A DNA stretch of 64,000 nucleotides, taken from Burkholderia metallica (GTDB lineage: Bacteria; Pseudomonadota; Gammaproteobacteria; Burkholderiales; Burkholderiaceae). The translations under genes and the position numbers were made by a program. Under the pieces are notes generated by a model. The model was not told the origin of the DNA, did not search any database, and saw nothing but the letters and a program-made list of their open reading frames with translations. Positions 25,382 through 34,783 of the stretch are shown here, piece after piece. The stretch's first letter is position 1. Every line of letters begins with the position of its first letter. The stretch covers positions 511,265 to 575,264 of the forward strand of contig NZ_CADFDB010000003.1 in NCBI RefSeq assembly GCF_902832845.1. Reading direction: 5' to 3'.

Positions 25382-27118
25382 TTAGCGTGCGAGCGCGGCG
25401 CGGATCTTCTCCGCGACCGTCGCCGCGGCCGCATCGGCCGGCAGCAGCGTCGCTTCGGCGTCGCGGCGGCCCTGATACTCGATCTTGCCTTCCTTCAGGC
25501 CGCGCTCGCCGATCACGAGGCGATGCGGCACGCCGATCAGCTCCCAGTCGGCGAACATCACGCCCGGGCGCTCGCCGCGATCGTCGAGGATCACGTCGAT
25601 GCCGGCGGCGACGAGTTCCGCGTACAGCTTGTCGGCGGTCTCGCGCACCATGTCGCTGCGGTCATAGCCCATCGGGCACAGCACGACCTCGAACGGCGCG
25701 ATCGACTCGGGCCAGATGATGCCGCGGTCGTCGAAGTTCTGCTCGATCGCCGCGCCGAGAATACGCGTGACGCCGACCCCGTAGCAGCCCATCAGCATCG
25801 GCTGCGGCTTGCCCGACTCGTCGAGGAACGTCGCGCCCATCGCTTCTGAATACTTGGTGCCGAGCTGGAACACGTGGCCCACCTCGATGCCGCGGCAGAT
25901 GTCGATCACGCCCTTGCCGTCCGGCGACGGGTCGCCCTTCTTCACGTTGCGCACGTCGGCGACGTCCGGCTCCGGCAGGTCGCGGCCCCAGTTCACGCCC
26001 GCGATGTGATAGTCGACCTCGTTCGCGCCGACGACGAAGTCGCTCATGTTCGCGACCGTGCGATCGGCGATCACCTTCACCGGCTTCTTCGTGCCGACCG
26101 GGCCGAGATAGCCCGGCGGCGTGCCGAACCACTCGACGATTTCCTGCTCGGTCGCGAAGCGATGGTTCTTCAGGCCCGGCAGCTTCGACACCTTGATCTC
26201 GTTCAGGTCGTGGTCGCCGCGCAGCATCACGAGCCAGATGGTCGGCTCGGCGCCTTCGTTGTCGGTGGCGAGCACGATCGACTTGATCGTGCGCTCGAGC
26301 GGGATCGCCAGCAGCTCGGCGACGGCTTCGCACTTCGCCTTGCCGGGCGTCGCGACCTTCTCCATCGCTTCGGCCGGCGCCGCGCGCCGGGCGATCAGCG
26401 GCAGCGCTTCGGCCGCTTCGACGTTCGCCGCGAAGTCGGACGTCGGGCAGTAGGCGATCGCGTCTTCGCCGGTATCGGCGATCACGTGGAATTCATGCGA
26501 GAAGTTGCCGCCGATCGAGCCGCTGTCGGCCGCGACCGCACGGAATTCGAGGCCGAGGCGCGTGAAGATGCGCACGTACGCGTCGTACATCTTGCGATAC
26601 GACTCGTTCAGGCCGGCCGCGTCCTTGTCGAACGAATACGCGTCCTTCATGATGAATTCGCGGCCGCGCATCACGCCGAAGCGCGGACGGATCTCGTCGC
26701 GGAACTTCGTCTGGATCTGGTAGAAGTTCACCGGCATCTGCCGGTAGCTCTTGATCTGGTTGCGCGCGATGTCGGTGATGACTTCCTCGTGCGTCGGTCC
26801 GATCACGAAGTCGTTGTCCTTGCGGTCCTTGAAGCGCAGCAGCTCGGGGCCGTACTGTTCCCAGCGGCCCGATTCCTGCCACAGCTCGGCCGGCTGCACG
26901 GCCGGCATCAGCAGCTCGATGGCGCCCGCCCGGTTCATTTCCTCGCGCACGATCGCCTCGACCTTGCGAATCGAACGCAGGCCGACCGGCAGGTAGTTGT
27001 AGATGCCGCCGGCGACACGACGGATCATGCCGGCGCGCACCATCAGCTTGTGGCTGACGATCTCTGCGTCGGCGGGTGCTTCTTTCAGGGTGCCGATAAA
27101 GAAACGGGAAGCTTTCAT
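25382..27118 (-). CDS. proS: Prolyl-tRNA synthetase
   Basis: It charges tRNA-Pro with proline. The protein is 578 residues, the long bacterial type, with the YbaK-like editing insertion between class II motifs 2 and 3 (about residues 230-400). The N-terminus [15 protein letters not shown] is the conserved start. The C-terminal anticodon-binding domain covers the last 100 residues. Its leader contains a terminator-like hairpin (27131-27157). A tRNA-Pro(CGG) gene lies 6 kb away at 33189. Confidence 0.98.
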   Translation of the reverse strand: MKASRFFIGTLKEAPADAEIVSHKLMVRAGMIRRVAGGIYNYLPVGLRSIRKVEAIVREEMNRAGAIELLMPAVQPAELWQESGRWEQYGPELLRFKDRKDNDFVIGPTHEEVITDIARNQIKSYRQMPVNFYQIQTKFRDEIRPRFGVMRGREFIMKDAYSFDKDAAGLNESYRKMYDAYVRIFTRLGLEFRAVAADSGSIGGNFSHEFHVIADTGEDAIAYCPTSDFAANVEAAEALPLIARRAAPAEAMEKVATPGKAKCEAVAELLAIPLERTIKSIVLATDNEGAEPTIWLVMLRGDHDLNEIKVSKLPGLKNHRFATEQEIVEWFGTPPGYLGPVGTKKPVKVIADRTVANMSDFVVGANEVDYHIAGVNWGRDLPEPDVADVRNVKKGDPSPDGKGVIDICRGIEVGHVFQLGTKYSEAMGATFLDESGKPQPMLMGCYGVGVTRILGAAIEQNFDDRGIIWPESIAPFEVVLCPMGYDRSDMVRETADKLYAELVAAGIDVILDDRGERPGVMFADWELIGVPHRLVIGERGLKEGKIEYQGRRDAEATLLPADAAAATVAEKIRAALAR

Positions 27119-27130
27119 GCGGACGGTTCC

Positions 27131-27157
27131 AAAAACGGCGCCCCCAGGCGGGGCGCC
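27131..27157 (-). promoter_or_regulatory. Terminator-like hairpin in the proS leader
   Basis: Read on the minus strand, an 8-bp GC stem (arms at 27157-27150 and 27144-27137) is followed by G and five T residues (27135-27131), 12 bases before the proS ATG. It could act as an attenuator or simply block readthrough from upstream transcription. Confidence 0.5.
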
Positions 27158-27297
27158 CGAAAAAGTTTCAAGGTGAAAAAGCTGCGCGCGACGAACGACG
27201 ATGGCGCAGATGACGTAGCAGACTAATCAGGGACAATTCAGCCGGTGCCCCCCGTGCGGATTCGCTCCGTCACGGTGCGCAGCGCCCGTTATCTGTT

Positions 27298-27303
27298 TAT
27301 AAT
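27298..27303 (+). promoter_or_regulatory. Candidate -10 box of rppH
   Basis: A perfect TATAAT lies 34 bases before the rppH ATG. No good -35 hexamer stands 16-18 bases upstream, so the promoter is uncertain. Confidence 0.45.
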
Positions 27304-27336
27304 CAAAGCAATTTTAAAGGATTCGAAGGTGGTTGT

Positions 27337-27984
27337 ATGCTGGATCGTGAAGGCTTTCGCCCGAACGTCGGCATCATCCTCTTGAACGCGCGCAACGAGG
27401 TGTTTTGGGGCAAGCGGCTCCGCGAGCATTCCTGGCAGTTTCCTCAAGGTGGGATCAAGTATGGCGAGACCCCCATGCAGGCGATGTACCGGGAGCTGCA
27501 CGAGGAAACGGGCCTGCATCCGGAACACGTCAAGATAATCGGCCGCACTCGCGACTGGTTGCGTTACGAGGTGCCTGACAAGTTCATCAAACGCGAAGTA
27601 CGCGGTCATTACCGCGGCCAGAAGCAGATCTGGTTCCTGCTGCGGATGGTCGGACGCGATTGCGACATTTGCTTGCGCGCGACCGACCACCCGGAGTTCG
27701 ATGCGTGGCGCTGGAACGAGTACTGGGTGCCGCTCGATGCGGTGATCGAGTTCAAGCGGGATGTCTATCAGTTGGCGCTGACGGAACTGTCGCGCTTCCT
27801 GCGCCGCCCGGCGCAGCGAGCCGAGAAGCCGCGCGGGCCGCGTGTGTCGCGCTATCCGCGCGTCATCGGCGCGCAGGCCCAGCAAACGCTGACGATTGTC
27901 GACACATCGGTAGTCTGTTCGGAGATCGAAGTGGAAGCGAGCACGCTCGACGAGATGCCGCCCCGCGAGATCGTCGGCAAATGA
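27337..27984 (+). CDS. rppH: RNA pyrophosphohydrolase (Nudix)
   Basis: It removes pyrophosphate from the 5' triphosphate end of transcripts and so starts mRNA decay. The protein is 215 residues. The Nudix box [20 protein letters not shown] begins near residue 38, and the N-terminus [14 protein letters not shown] is typical of RppH. Compared with E. coli RppH (176 residues) it has a C-terminal extension of about 50 residues rich in Arg, Pro and Val. The gene is divergent from proS and followed by a strong terminator. Confidence 0.95.
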   Translation: MLDREGFRPNVGIILLNARNEVFWGKRLREHSWQFPQGGIKYGETPMQAMYRELHEETGLHPEHVKIIGRTRDWLRYEVPDKFIKREVRGHYRGQKQIWFLLRMVGRDCDICLRATDHPEFDAWRWNEYWVPLDAVIEFKRDVYQLALTELSRFLRRPAQRAEKPRGPRVSRYPRVIGAQAQQTLTIVDTSVVCSEIEVEASTLDEMPPREIVGK

Positions 27985-28003
27985 CGAATCGAACTGCATG
28001 ACC

Positions 28004-28034
28004 GGGCGCGACCTTGGTGTCGCGCCCTTTTTTT
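28004..28034 (+). terminator. Intrinsic terminator after rppH
   Basis: A perfect 9-bp stem GGGCGCGAC (28004-28012) with GTCGCGCCC (28019-28027) is followed by seven T residues. It ends only 14 bases before the next start codon. Confidence 0.92.
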
Positions 28035-28048
28035 ACGAGGAATGCATA

Positions 28049-28606
28049 TTGAAAGCGATTGCTCTCGCGCTCGCATCGATTGCCGCGGCGGCCACGCTGG
28101 CAGGTTGCGCGAATTCGAAGACGCCGACCAACAAGGATGACAGCGAGTTCGTGTATCTGCTGGACCGCCAGGGCACCTGGAAGGAGAACACGGTCGACAC
28201 GCTGCCGCCGCTGCCGCAGACGGCCGACCTGCTGCCGTTCAACGTGTCGCAGAACACGCCGCTCCAGTTCTTCGTCGATGCGAAGTCGCTCGCGGTCGGC
28301 ACCGACGGCGTCGTGCGCTACGCCGTCGTCATCACGAGCCCGGCCGGCGCGCGCAACGTGAACTACGAGGGCATCCGCTGCGACACCTACGAATGGCGCC
28401 AGTATGCCGGCCTGAATTCGGAACACGACGGCTGGGATCGCACGGTCGAGAACGACTGGCGACGCATCGAGAACGGCGAGTTGAACGCCTACCACTCGGC
28501 GCTCTATCAGGACTACTTCTGCGCGAACAAGATGCCGCAGGGCTCGACCCGGCAGATCCTGGAGAACATCCGTTTTCATCGTACCGCAATGAGCCAGTTG
28601 CGCTGA
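28049..28606 (+). CDS. CNP1-like family lipoprotein
   Basis: The protein is 185 residues. A lipoprotein signal (MKAIALALASIAAAATLAGC) ends with lipidated Cys 20. The rest is a soluble domain resembling the CNP1 family of betaproteobacteria, function unknown to me; it has an even mix of charged residues and conserved-looking WxR and YEGIRCDTYEW segments. The start is a TTG at 28049 with GAGG eight bases upstream. A longer in-frame start would place the rppH terminator inside the gene, which is unlikely. Confidence 0.8.
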   Translation: MKAIALALASIAAAATLAGCANSKTPTNKDDSEFVYLLDRQGTWKENTVDTLPPLPQTADLLPFNVSQNTPLQFFVDAKSLAVGTDGVVRYAVVITSPAGARNVNYEGIRCDTYEWRQYAGLNSEHDGWDRTVENDWRRIENGELNAYHSALYQDYFCANKMPQGSTRQILENIRFHRTAMSQLR

Positions 28607-28638
28607 CGGCGCGCGCCGCACACACTGTCCGCCGCACG

Positions 28639-28665
28639 AAAAAGCCCGCATCGCGCGGGCTTTTT
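28639..28665. terminator. Bidirectional terminator between the CNP1-like gene and proB
   Basis: A-run 28639-28643, stem GCCCGC (28644-28649) with GCGGGC (28655-28660), T-run 28661-28665. The A and T runs extend the stem and allow it to work for both convergent genes. Confidence 0.88.
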
Positions 28666-28697
28666 CATTTGACGACCGGCACCGGCACCGCGAAGGA

Positions 28698-29816
28698 CTA
28701 CACCAGCACCAGGTTGTCGCGATGGATCAGTTCGGGCTCCAGCATGTAGCCGAGTACGGATTCGATCTCGCCGCTCGGCTTGCGGTGAATCAGTTTCGTC
28801 TCCGCACTGCTGTAGTTCGTGAGCCCACGCGCCACTTCGCGCCCGTCGGGGCCGACACACGCGATGACTTCGCCGCGCGCAAACGCGCCCTGCACGTCGA
28901 TCACGCCGATCGGCAGCAGGCTCTTGCCGCCGGCCGTCAGCTTCTCGACCGCGCCCGCGTCGAGCACGACATGGCCGCGCACCTGAAGATGGTCGGCCAT
29001 CCACTGCTTGCGCGCCGCCATCCGCGCGGTACGCGCGATCAGCTGCGTGCCGATCGCCTCGCCGGCCGCCAGACGCACGAGCACGTCGGCCTCCCGGCCG
29101 CTCGCGATCACCGTATTCGCGCCGCTGTGCGCCGCGCGCTTCGCCGCGAGGATCTTCGTCAGCATCCCGCCGCGGCCGAGGCTCGAGCCCGCGCCCCCCG
29201 CCATCGCCTCGAGTTCCGGCGCGCCCGCATTGGCCTCCGCAACCAGCGTCGCGTTCGGATCCTTGCGCGGATCGGCCGTGAACAGCCCCGACTGGTCGGT
29301 CAGGATGATCAGCGCATCGCCTTCGATCAGGTTGGCGACGAGCGCACCGAGGGTATCGTTGTCGCCGAACTTGATTTCGTCGGTGACGACCGTGTCGTTC
29401 TCGTTGATGATCGGCACGACGCCGAGCCGCAACAGCGTCAGCAGCGTCGAGCGCGCATTCAGGTAGCGCTCGCGGTCCGCCAGGTCGGCATGCGTCAGCA
29501 GGATCTGCGCGGTGCGGATGTCGTGCTCGGTGAAGCGGCTCTCATAGACCTGCGCGAGCCCCATCTGGCCGACCGCGGCCGCGGCCTGCAGCTCGTCGAT
29601 TTCCCGCGGCCGCTTGCTCCAGCCGAGCCGCTGCATCCCTTCGGCAATCGCACCCGAGCTGACGAGCACGACCTCCTTTCCCTGGGCGCGCAACGCCGCG
29701 ATCTGGGCCGCCCAGCGACCGATTGCGGCATGATCGAGCCCCTTGCCGTCGTTGGTCACGAGGCTGGAGCCCACCTTCACCACCAATCGCTTCGAATCCG
29801 CGATGATCGAACGCAT
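28698..29816 (-). CDS. proB: Glutamate 5-kinase
   Basis: It phosphorylates glutamate as the first step of proline synthesis and is normally feedback-inhibited by proline. The protein is 372 residues. The amino-acid kinase domain occupies about residues 1-260 ([13 protein letters not shown] at the N-terminus, [11 protein letters not shown] near 150). A C-terminal PUA domain covers about 280-365. proA is not in this window. It lies 90 bases downstream of obgE, an order common in Burkholderia. Confidence 0.97.
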   Translation of the reverse strand: MRSIIADSKRLVVKVGSSLVTNDGKGLDHAAIGRWAAQIAALRAQGKEVVLVSSGAIAEGMQRLGWSKRPREIDELQAAAAVGQMGLAQVYESRFTEHDIRTAQILLTHADLADRERYLNARSTLLTLLRLGVVPIINENDTVVTDEIKFGDNDTLGALVANLIEGDALIILTDQSGLFTADPRKDPNATLVAEANAGAPELEAMAGGAGSSLGRGGMLTKILAAKRAAHSGANTVIASGREADVLVRLAAGEAIGTQLIARTARMAARKQWMADHLQVRGHVVLDAGAVEKLTAGGKSLLPIGVIDVQGAFARGEVIACVGPDGREVARGLTNYSSAETKLIHRKPSGEIESVLGYMLEPELIHRDNLVLV

Positions 29817-29906
29817 CCTGCACTGTCTCCTGTATCTGATGCCTGCCGGGCCGGGTACGACTGAACGCCGGCGCCGGGCGGCACGCCCGGCGCGTGACGG
29901 AACCGC

Positions 29907-31022
<1,116 letters not shown>

Positions 31023-31045
31023 TCACTCCGCCCAGTATTTCCGCT

Positions 31046-31075
31046 ATTGTGCCGCGCGCCGGCACGCTTGAACAA
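31046..31075 (-). promoter_or_regulatory. Candidate obgE promoter with inverted repeat
   Basis: On the minus strand TTGTTC (31075-31070) and CACAAT (31051-31046) are 18 bases apart, ending about 27 bases before the obgE ATG. Between them GTGCCG and CGGCAC form a 6-bp inverted repeat (31049-31065), which could be an operator or a chance feature. Confidence 0.4.
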
Positions 31076-31146
31076 TCTGCCGTTCGGCCGATCGTACGCC
31101 GGTTGCGCGAGGGTCGCCGATGCGCATGTACGCCCGGCGACCCAAT

Positions 31147-31177
31147 AAAAAAGGCCCCGCGAAGACTGCGGGGCCTT
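31147..31177 (-). terminator. Intrinsic terminator after rpmA
   Basis: A 10-bp stem (31168-31177 with 31151-31160, AAGGCCCCGC type) is followed on the minus strand by six T residues. It lies about 30 bases after the rpmA stop. Confidence 0.92.
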
Positions 31178-31206
31178 TCGGCTACGAAGCCCGTAGGTGC
31201 CTGAAC

Positions 31207-31470
31207 TTAGGCAGCCGCCGGGACGACGATGACCAGATGCTTCTTGTCCGCGCCCTTCGTCGCGAACTTGACGTGACCGTCGACCAGCGCGAACAGGGTG
31301 TGATCCTTGCCCATGCCGACGTTCTCGCCTGCGTGCATGCGCGTACCGCGCTGACGCACGATGATGCCGCCGGCATTGATTGCCTGGCCGCCGTACACTT
31401 TCACGCCGAGACGTTTCGACTCGGAGTCGCGGCCGTTCCGGGAAGAGCCGCCTGCCTTTTTGTGTGCCAT
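31207..31470 (-). CDS. rpmA: 50S ribosomal protein L27
   Basis: It is part of the large ribosomal subunit near the peptidyl-transferase centre. The protein is 87 residues. The N-terminal [20 protein letters not shown] and the [20 protein letters not shown] segment are characteristic. It needs no N-terminal cleavage, unlike the Firmicutes form. It lies 24 bases after rplU and shares its promoter. Confidence 0.99.
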
Positions 31471-31494
31471 CTGATTGCTCCTTTACCGAGGCGC

Positions 31495-31806
31495 TTACGC
31501 GTTGATCGCGTCGATGCGCAGCTCAGTGTAGTTCTGGCGGTGGCCGCCGTGCTTTTGGTAGTGCTTCCGGCGACGCATCTTGAAGATGGTGACCTTGGCA
31601 TGACGACCGTGCGACACAACGGTGGCCTTGACGGAAGCCCCACTGACCAGCGGCGTACCGAACTTAATCGATTCGCCTTCGCCCACTGCGAGAACCTGGT
31701 CGAGCGTGATTTCAGCGTCAATGTCAGCCGGTATCTGTTCTACTTTGAGTTTTTCGCCAACGGCAACCTTGTACTGCTTGCCGCCGGTTTTTATGACCGC
31801 GTACAT
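31495..31806 (-). CDS. rplU: 50S ribosomal protein L21
   Basis: It is a structural protein of the large ribosomal subunit. The protein is 103 residues; [14 protein letters not shown] at the N-terminus and the basic [16 protein letters not shown] segment are characteristic. It starts at the ATG at 31806, preceded by a strong promoter and a leader with a conserved-looking hairpin. It forms one transcription unit with rpmA. Confidence 0.99.
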   Translation of the reverse strand: MYAVIKTGGKQYKVAVGEKLKVEQIPADIDAEITLDQVLAVGEGESIKFGTPLVSGASVKATVVSHGRHAKVTIFKMRRRKHYQKHGGHRQNYTELRIDAINA

Positions 31807-31830
31807 TGAGAACCTCACTCTGGATCCAAT

Positions 31831-31855
31831 TTTTCCGCACACCACGCGCGGAAAA
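31831..31855 (-). promoter_or_regulatory. Stem-loop in the rplU-rpmA leader
   Basis: TTTTCCGC (31855-31848 on the minus strand) pairs perfectly with GCGGAAAA (31838-31831) around a nine-base loop. It lies about 25 bases before the rplU ATG, just after the predicted transcript start. It may be a site of ribosomal-protein autoregulation or of transcript protection. It is not an obvious terminator. Confidence 0.5.
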
Positions 31856-31861
31856 CACGTG

Positions 31862-31890
31862 ATTATACATGGGGTTAGCACCCAAGTCAA
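31862..31890 (-). promoter_or_regulatory. Strong sigma70 promoter of rplU-rpmA
   Basis: On the minus strand TTGACT (31890-31885) and TATAAT (31867-31862) are separated by exactly 17 bases. This is the closest match to consensus in the window, fitting a highly expressed ribosomal gene. Confidence 0.9.
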
Positions 31891-31984
31891 AACCGATCGA
31901 CGATTGCCGCGCGCGGGCCTCGGCCGAACGGCCAAATTCGCAGCCGCGGCACGCGTGACAGACCGGGATATCGCGGATTCGACT

Positions 31985-31990
31985 TATAAT
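31985..31990 (+). promoter_or_regulatory. Candidate -10 box of ispB
   Basis: A perfect TATAAT lies 27 bases before the ispB ATG. A GTGACA at 31955-31960 is too far away (24 bases) to be a good partner, so the -35 is unclear. Confidence 0.45.
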
Positions 31991-32016
31991 CCGCGGCATC
32001 ACCCAATTCCATCATC

Positions 32017-33012
32017 ATGTCGTCGTCCACCGCCTCCCCCACCCTCAGCGCCGCCCATCTGCTCGCTCCGATCACCAGTGACATGGAGCAGGTGAATCGC
32101 GTTATCCGGCAAAGCCTCGCGTCCGACGTGCTGCTGATCAACCAGATCGCCGAGTACATCATCGGTGCGGGCGGCAAGCGGCTGCGTCCGGCGTTGCTGC
32201 TGCTCGTCGCCGGCGCGCTCGGCGAGACGTCGCACCAGCGGCACGTGCTGGCGGCCGTCGTCGAGTTCATCCACACGGCCACGCTGCTGCACGACGACGT
32301 CGTCGACGAATCCGAGCTGCGCCGCGGCCGCCAGACCGCCAATGCGCTGTTCGGCAACGCGGCGAGCGTGCTGGTAGGCGACTACCTCTATTCGCGTTCG
32401 TTCGAGATGATGGTCGGCGTGGGCAAGATGCGCGTGATGGAGATCCTGTCCGAAGCGACGACCATCATTTCCGAAGGCGAGGTGCTGCAGCTCCTGAACA
32501 TGCATGACGCGGACGTCGACGAAACGCGCTACATGCAGGTGATCCGCTACAAGACGGCCAAGCTGTTCGAGGCGTCCGCCCGCCTGGGCGCGGTACTCGC
32601 GGGCGCCGATGCGCCGACCGAAGCCGCCGCCGCCGAATACGGCCGCCGGATCGGCACCGCATTCCAGATCATGGACGACTGGCTCGACTACGCAGGCACC
32701 GCCGAGGCGATGGGCAAGAACGCCGGCGACGACCTTCGCGAAGGCAAGCCGACGCTGCCGCTCATCCATCTGATCGAACGCGGCACGCCCGAACAGTCGG
32801 CGCTGGCGCGCGAGGCGATCGAACAGGGCGGCACCGATCGCTTCGACACGATTTTCGAAGCAATCACGCGCTCGGGCGCACTGGATCACACGCTCGAATG
32901 CGCACGCCAGGAAGCACAGGCGGCCGCAGCGGCGATCGCCGCGTTCCCCGATTCGACGTACAAGGAAAGCCTGCTCGGGTTGTGCTCGTACTCGACGTCG
33001 CGGCAGTCTTGA
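32017..33012 (+). CDS. ispB: Polyprenyl (octaprenyl) diphosphate synthase
   Basis: It elongates farnesyl diphosphate with isopentenyl diphosphate to make the ubiquinone side chain. The protein is 331 residues. The two Asp-rich motifs are DDVVDE near residues 94-99 and DDWLDY near 219-224, the normal trans-prenyltransferase pair. Chain length (octaprenyl) is inferred from the known Q8 of Burkholderia, not from the sequence. It is divergent from rplU, as in many proteobacteria, and followed by a tRNA gene. Confidence 0.95.
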   Translation: MSSSTASPTLSAAHLLAPITSDMEQVNRVIRQSLASDVLLINQIAEYIIGAGGKRLRPALLLLVAGALGETSHQRHVLAAVVEFIHTATLLHDDVVDESELRRGRQTANALFGNAASVLVGDYLYSRSFEMMVGVGKMRVMEILSEATTIISEGEVLQLLNMHDADVDETRYMQVIRYKTAKLFEASARLGAVLAGADAPTEAAAAEYGRRIGTAFQIMDDWLDYAGTAEAMGKNAGDDLREGKPTLPLIHLIERGTPEQSALAREAIEQGGTDRFDTIFEAITRSGALDHTLECARQEAQAAAAAIAAFPDSTYKESLLGLCSYSTSRQS

Positions 33013-33188
33013 TTGCATCGCGTCGTCGCGATGGTTGCGACGACATACGTTCGATACGGGAAAATCGCCCGTCTCGAAAAATTTCTTCTCCAAGGCCTTC
33101 CCTTTTTGAAGAAACGTCGTTATAGTTATGTTCTTGCTCGACGACGCAGCGGTCTTGAAGAAGACTGCACAATCGGAAGAGTCCAAAT

Positions 33189-33265
33189 CGGGGTGTAGCT
33201 TAGCCTGGTAGAGCGCTACGTTCGGGACGTAGAGGCCGGAGGTTCGAATCCTCTCACCCCGACCA
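33189..33265 (+). tRNA. tRNA-Pro (anticodon CGG)
   Basis: A full 77-base cloverleaf includes encoded CCA at 33263-33265. The acceptor stem CGGGGTG (33189-33195) pairs with CACCCCG (33255-33261). The anticodon stem CTACG/CGTAG encloses the loop TTCGGGA with anticodon CGG (33223-33225), which reads CCG codons. GGTTCGAATCC forms the T arm. A strong terminator follows 7 bases later. Confidence 0.97.
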
Positions 33266-33272
33266 GATTTGT

Positions 33273-33306
33273 AAAAAACCGTGCACGATGTGCACGGTTT
33301 TTTTTT
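33273..33306 (+). terminator. Intrinsic terminator after tRNA-Pro
   Basis: A perfect 11-bp stem (33276-33286 with 33290-33300) has a three-base loop and is followed by a T-run to 33306. A-run at 33273-33278 would extend it. Confidence 0.93.
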
Positions 33307-33407
33307 GCCCGGCCGCCGTGGGCCCCGTCGTATCGTGCACGACACATCGCGGCCGCCTGCCTCTGCTATATTCCCTCCATTCCTGTCCTTCACTGCCCTT
33401 CCAACGC

Positions 33408-34700
33408 GTGGACCAAATTCCCTTATGGGCGCAAATCGGCGCCGTCTTTCTGCTTCTCCTCTGTTCCAGCTTCTTTTCCATTTCCGAGACCGCGATGATG
33501 GCGCTCAACCGCCATCGACTGAAGCATCTCGCGAGCCAGGGCGCGCTCGGCGCCAAGACCACGCAGGGGCTGCTGACGCGCACCGACCTGCTGCTCAGCG
33601 TGATCCTGATCGGCAACAACCTGTTCAACACGATCATCCCGGTCCTGACGACATCGCTCGCGCTCCATACGTTCGGCCGCAATAATCTTGCACTGTCGAT
33701 CGCGACCGGCATCGTCGCGTTCCTGATCATCGTGTTCGCCGAAATCGCGCCGAAGATCGTCGGTGCGACGTTCCCCGAGCGCATCGCGCTGCCCGCGAGC
33801 CTCGTGATCGCGCCGCTGATGCGGGTGTTCAAGCCGATCGTCTGGTTCGTCAACGCGCTCGCGAACGGCGTGCTGTGGGTGCTGCGCATCAACACGAAGA
33901 AGGGTCGCGACCAGCGCATGTCGGCCGACGAGCTGAGGGCGATCGTGCTCGAATCGAGCAGTTTCATGCCGACCAAGCACCGCAGCATCCTGCTCAACCT
34001 GTTCGACCTCGAGAACATCACGGTCGACGACGTGATGGTGCCGCGCCGCCAGATCGAGTCGCTCAACTTCTACGCGCCGCTGGACGACATCCTGCACCAG
34101 CTCGAAACCTGTTATCACAACCGGCTCGTCGTCTACGAAGGCGACATCGACAAGGTGCTCGGCGTGCTGCATGTCCGCAAGACGCTGACCGCGCTGCACA
34201 ACCAGGAGTTCGACCGCGAGACGCTGCGCGCACTGCTCGCCGAGCCGTACTACGTGCCGTCCGGCACACCGGTCGTCCAGCAGCTTCAGTTTTTCCAGGA
34301 AACGCGGCAGCGGACCGCGCTCGTCGTCAACGAATACGGCGAGCTCGAAGGGCTCGTCACGCCGGAAGACATCATCGAGGAGCTGATCGGCGAATTCACG
34401 ACGTCGATGCCGCGCAGCGAACGCGCGGGCGGCTGGGACGAGAAAGGCGAATGCATCGTGTCGGCGAGCATGCCGCTGCGCGAACTGAATCGCTGGCTGC
34501 ACCTGAAGCTGCCGACCGACGGGCCGAAGACGCTGAACGGACTCGTGCTCGAAATCCTCGAGGAAATTCCGGAAGACGACGTGTGCGTGAAGATCGGCGA
34601 CGTGATGCTCGAGGTGATGCGCAGCGACGATCAGGCCGTGCGCACCGTCAAGCTCTTCAAGCCGCGCGGCTCGCGCACCGCACGCACGGCCACGCGCTAG
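33408..34700 (+). CDS. CorC/HlyC-family membrane protein (DUF21-CBS-CorC_HlyC)
   Basis: The protein is 430 residues. The N-terminal DUF21 domain has about four membrane segments (residues 8-30, 65-85, 97-118, 130-150 roughly). A CBS pair follows, including DDVMVPRRQIESL near 208 and LVTPEDIIEELIGE near 318. The C-terminal CorC_HlyC domain comes last. E. coli YfjD/CorB proteins are linked to magnesium transport; substrate here is inferred. I chose the GTG at 33408 because the earlier part of the frame overlaps the tRNA terminator. Alternative starts are not visible. Confidence 0.88.
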   Translation: MDQIPLWAQIGAVFLLLLCSSFFSISETAMMALNRHRLKHLASQGALGAKTTQGLLTRTDLLLSVILIGNNLFNTIIPVLTTSLALHTFGRNNLALSIATGIVAFLIIVFAEIAPKIVGATFPERIALPASLVIAPLMRVFKPIVWFVNALANGVLWVLRINTKKGRDQRMSADELRAIVLESSSFMPTKHRSILLNLFDLENITVDDVMVPRRQIESLNFYAPLDDILHQLETCYHNRLVVYEGDIDKVLGVLHVRKTLTALHNQEFDRETLRALLAEPYYVPSGTPVVQQLQFFQETRQRTALVVNEYGELEGLVTPEDIIEELIGEFTTSMPRSERAGGWDEKGECIVSASMPLRELNRWLHLKLPTDGPKTLNGLVLEILEEIPEDDVCVKIGDVMLEVMRSDDQAVRTVKLFKPRGSRTARTATR

Positions 34701-34783
34701 CCGAACGGCCGACTGCCGGCGCCGCCCGAGACGCGCGACCATCTGTCGGTCACGGTCAACAGGCGGCCCGCGGGCCGGCTCAC

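Noticed and set aside
27998-28048. A longer start for the CNP1-like lipoprotein
   Set aside because: It would include the rppH terminator hairpin and destroy the lipoprotein signal at the N-terminus.
33189-33306. tRNA-Pro as a possible phage or island attachment site
   Set aside because: It is followed directly by a terminator and core genes; no integrase or duplicated tRNA end is present.
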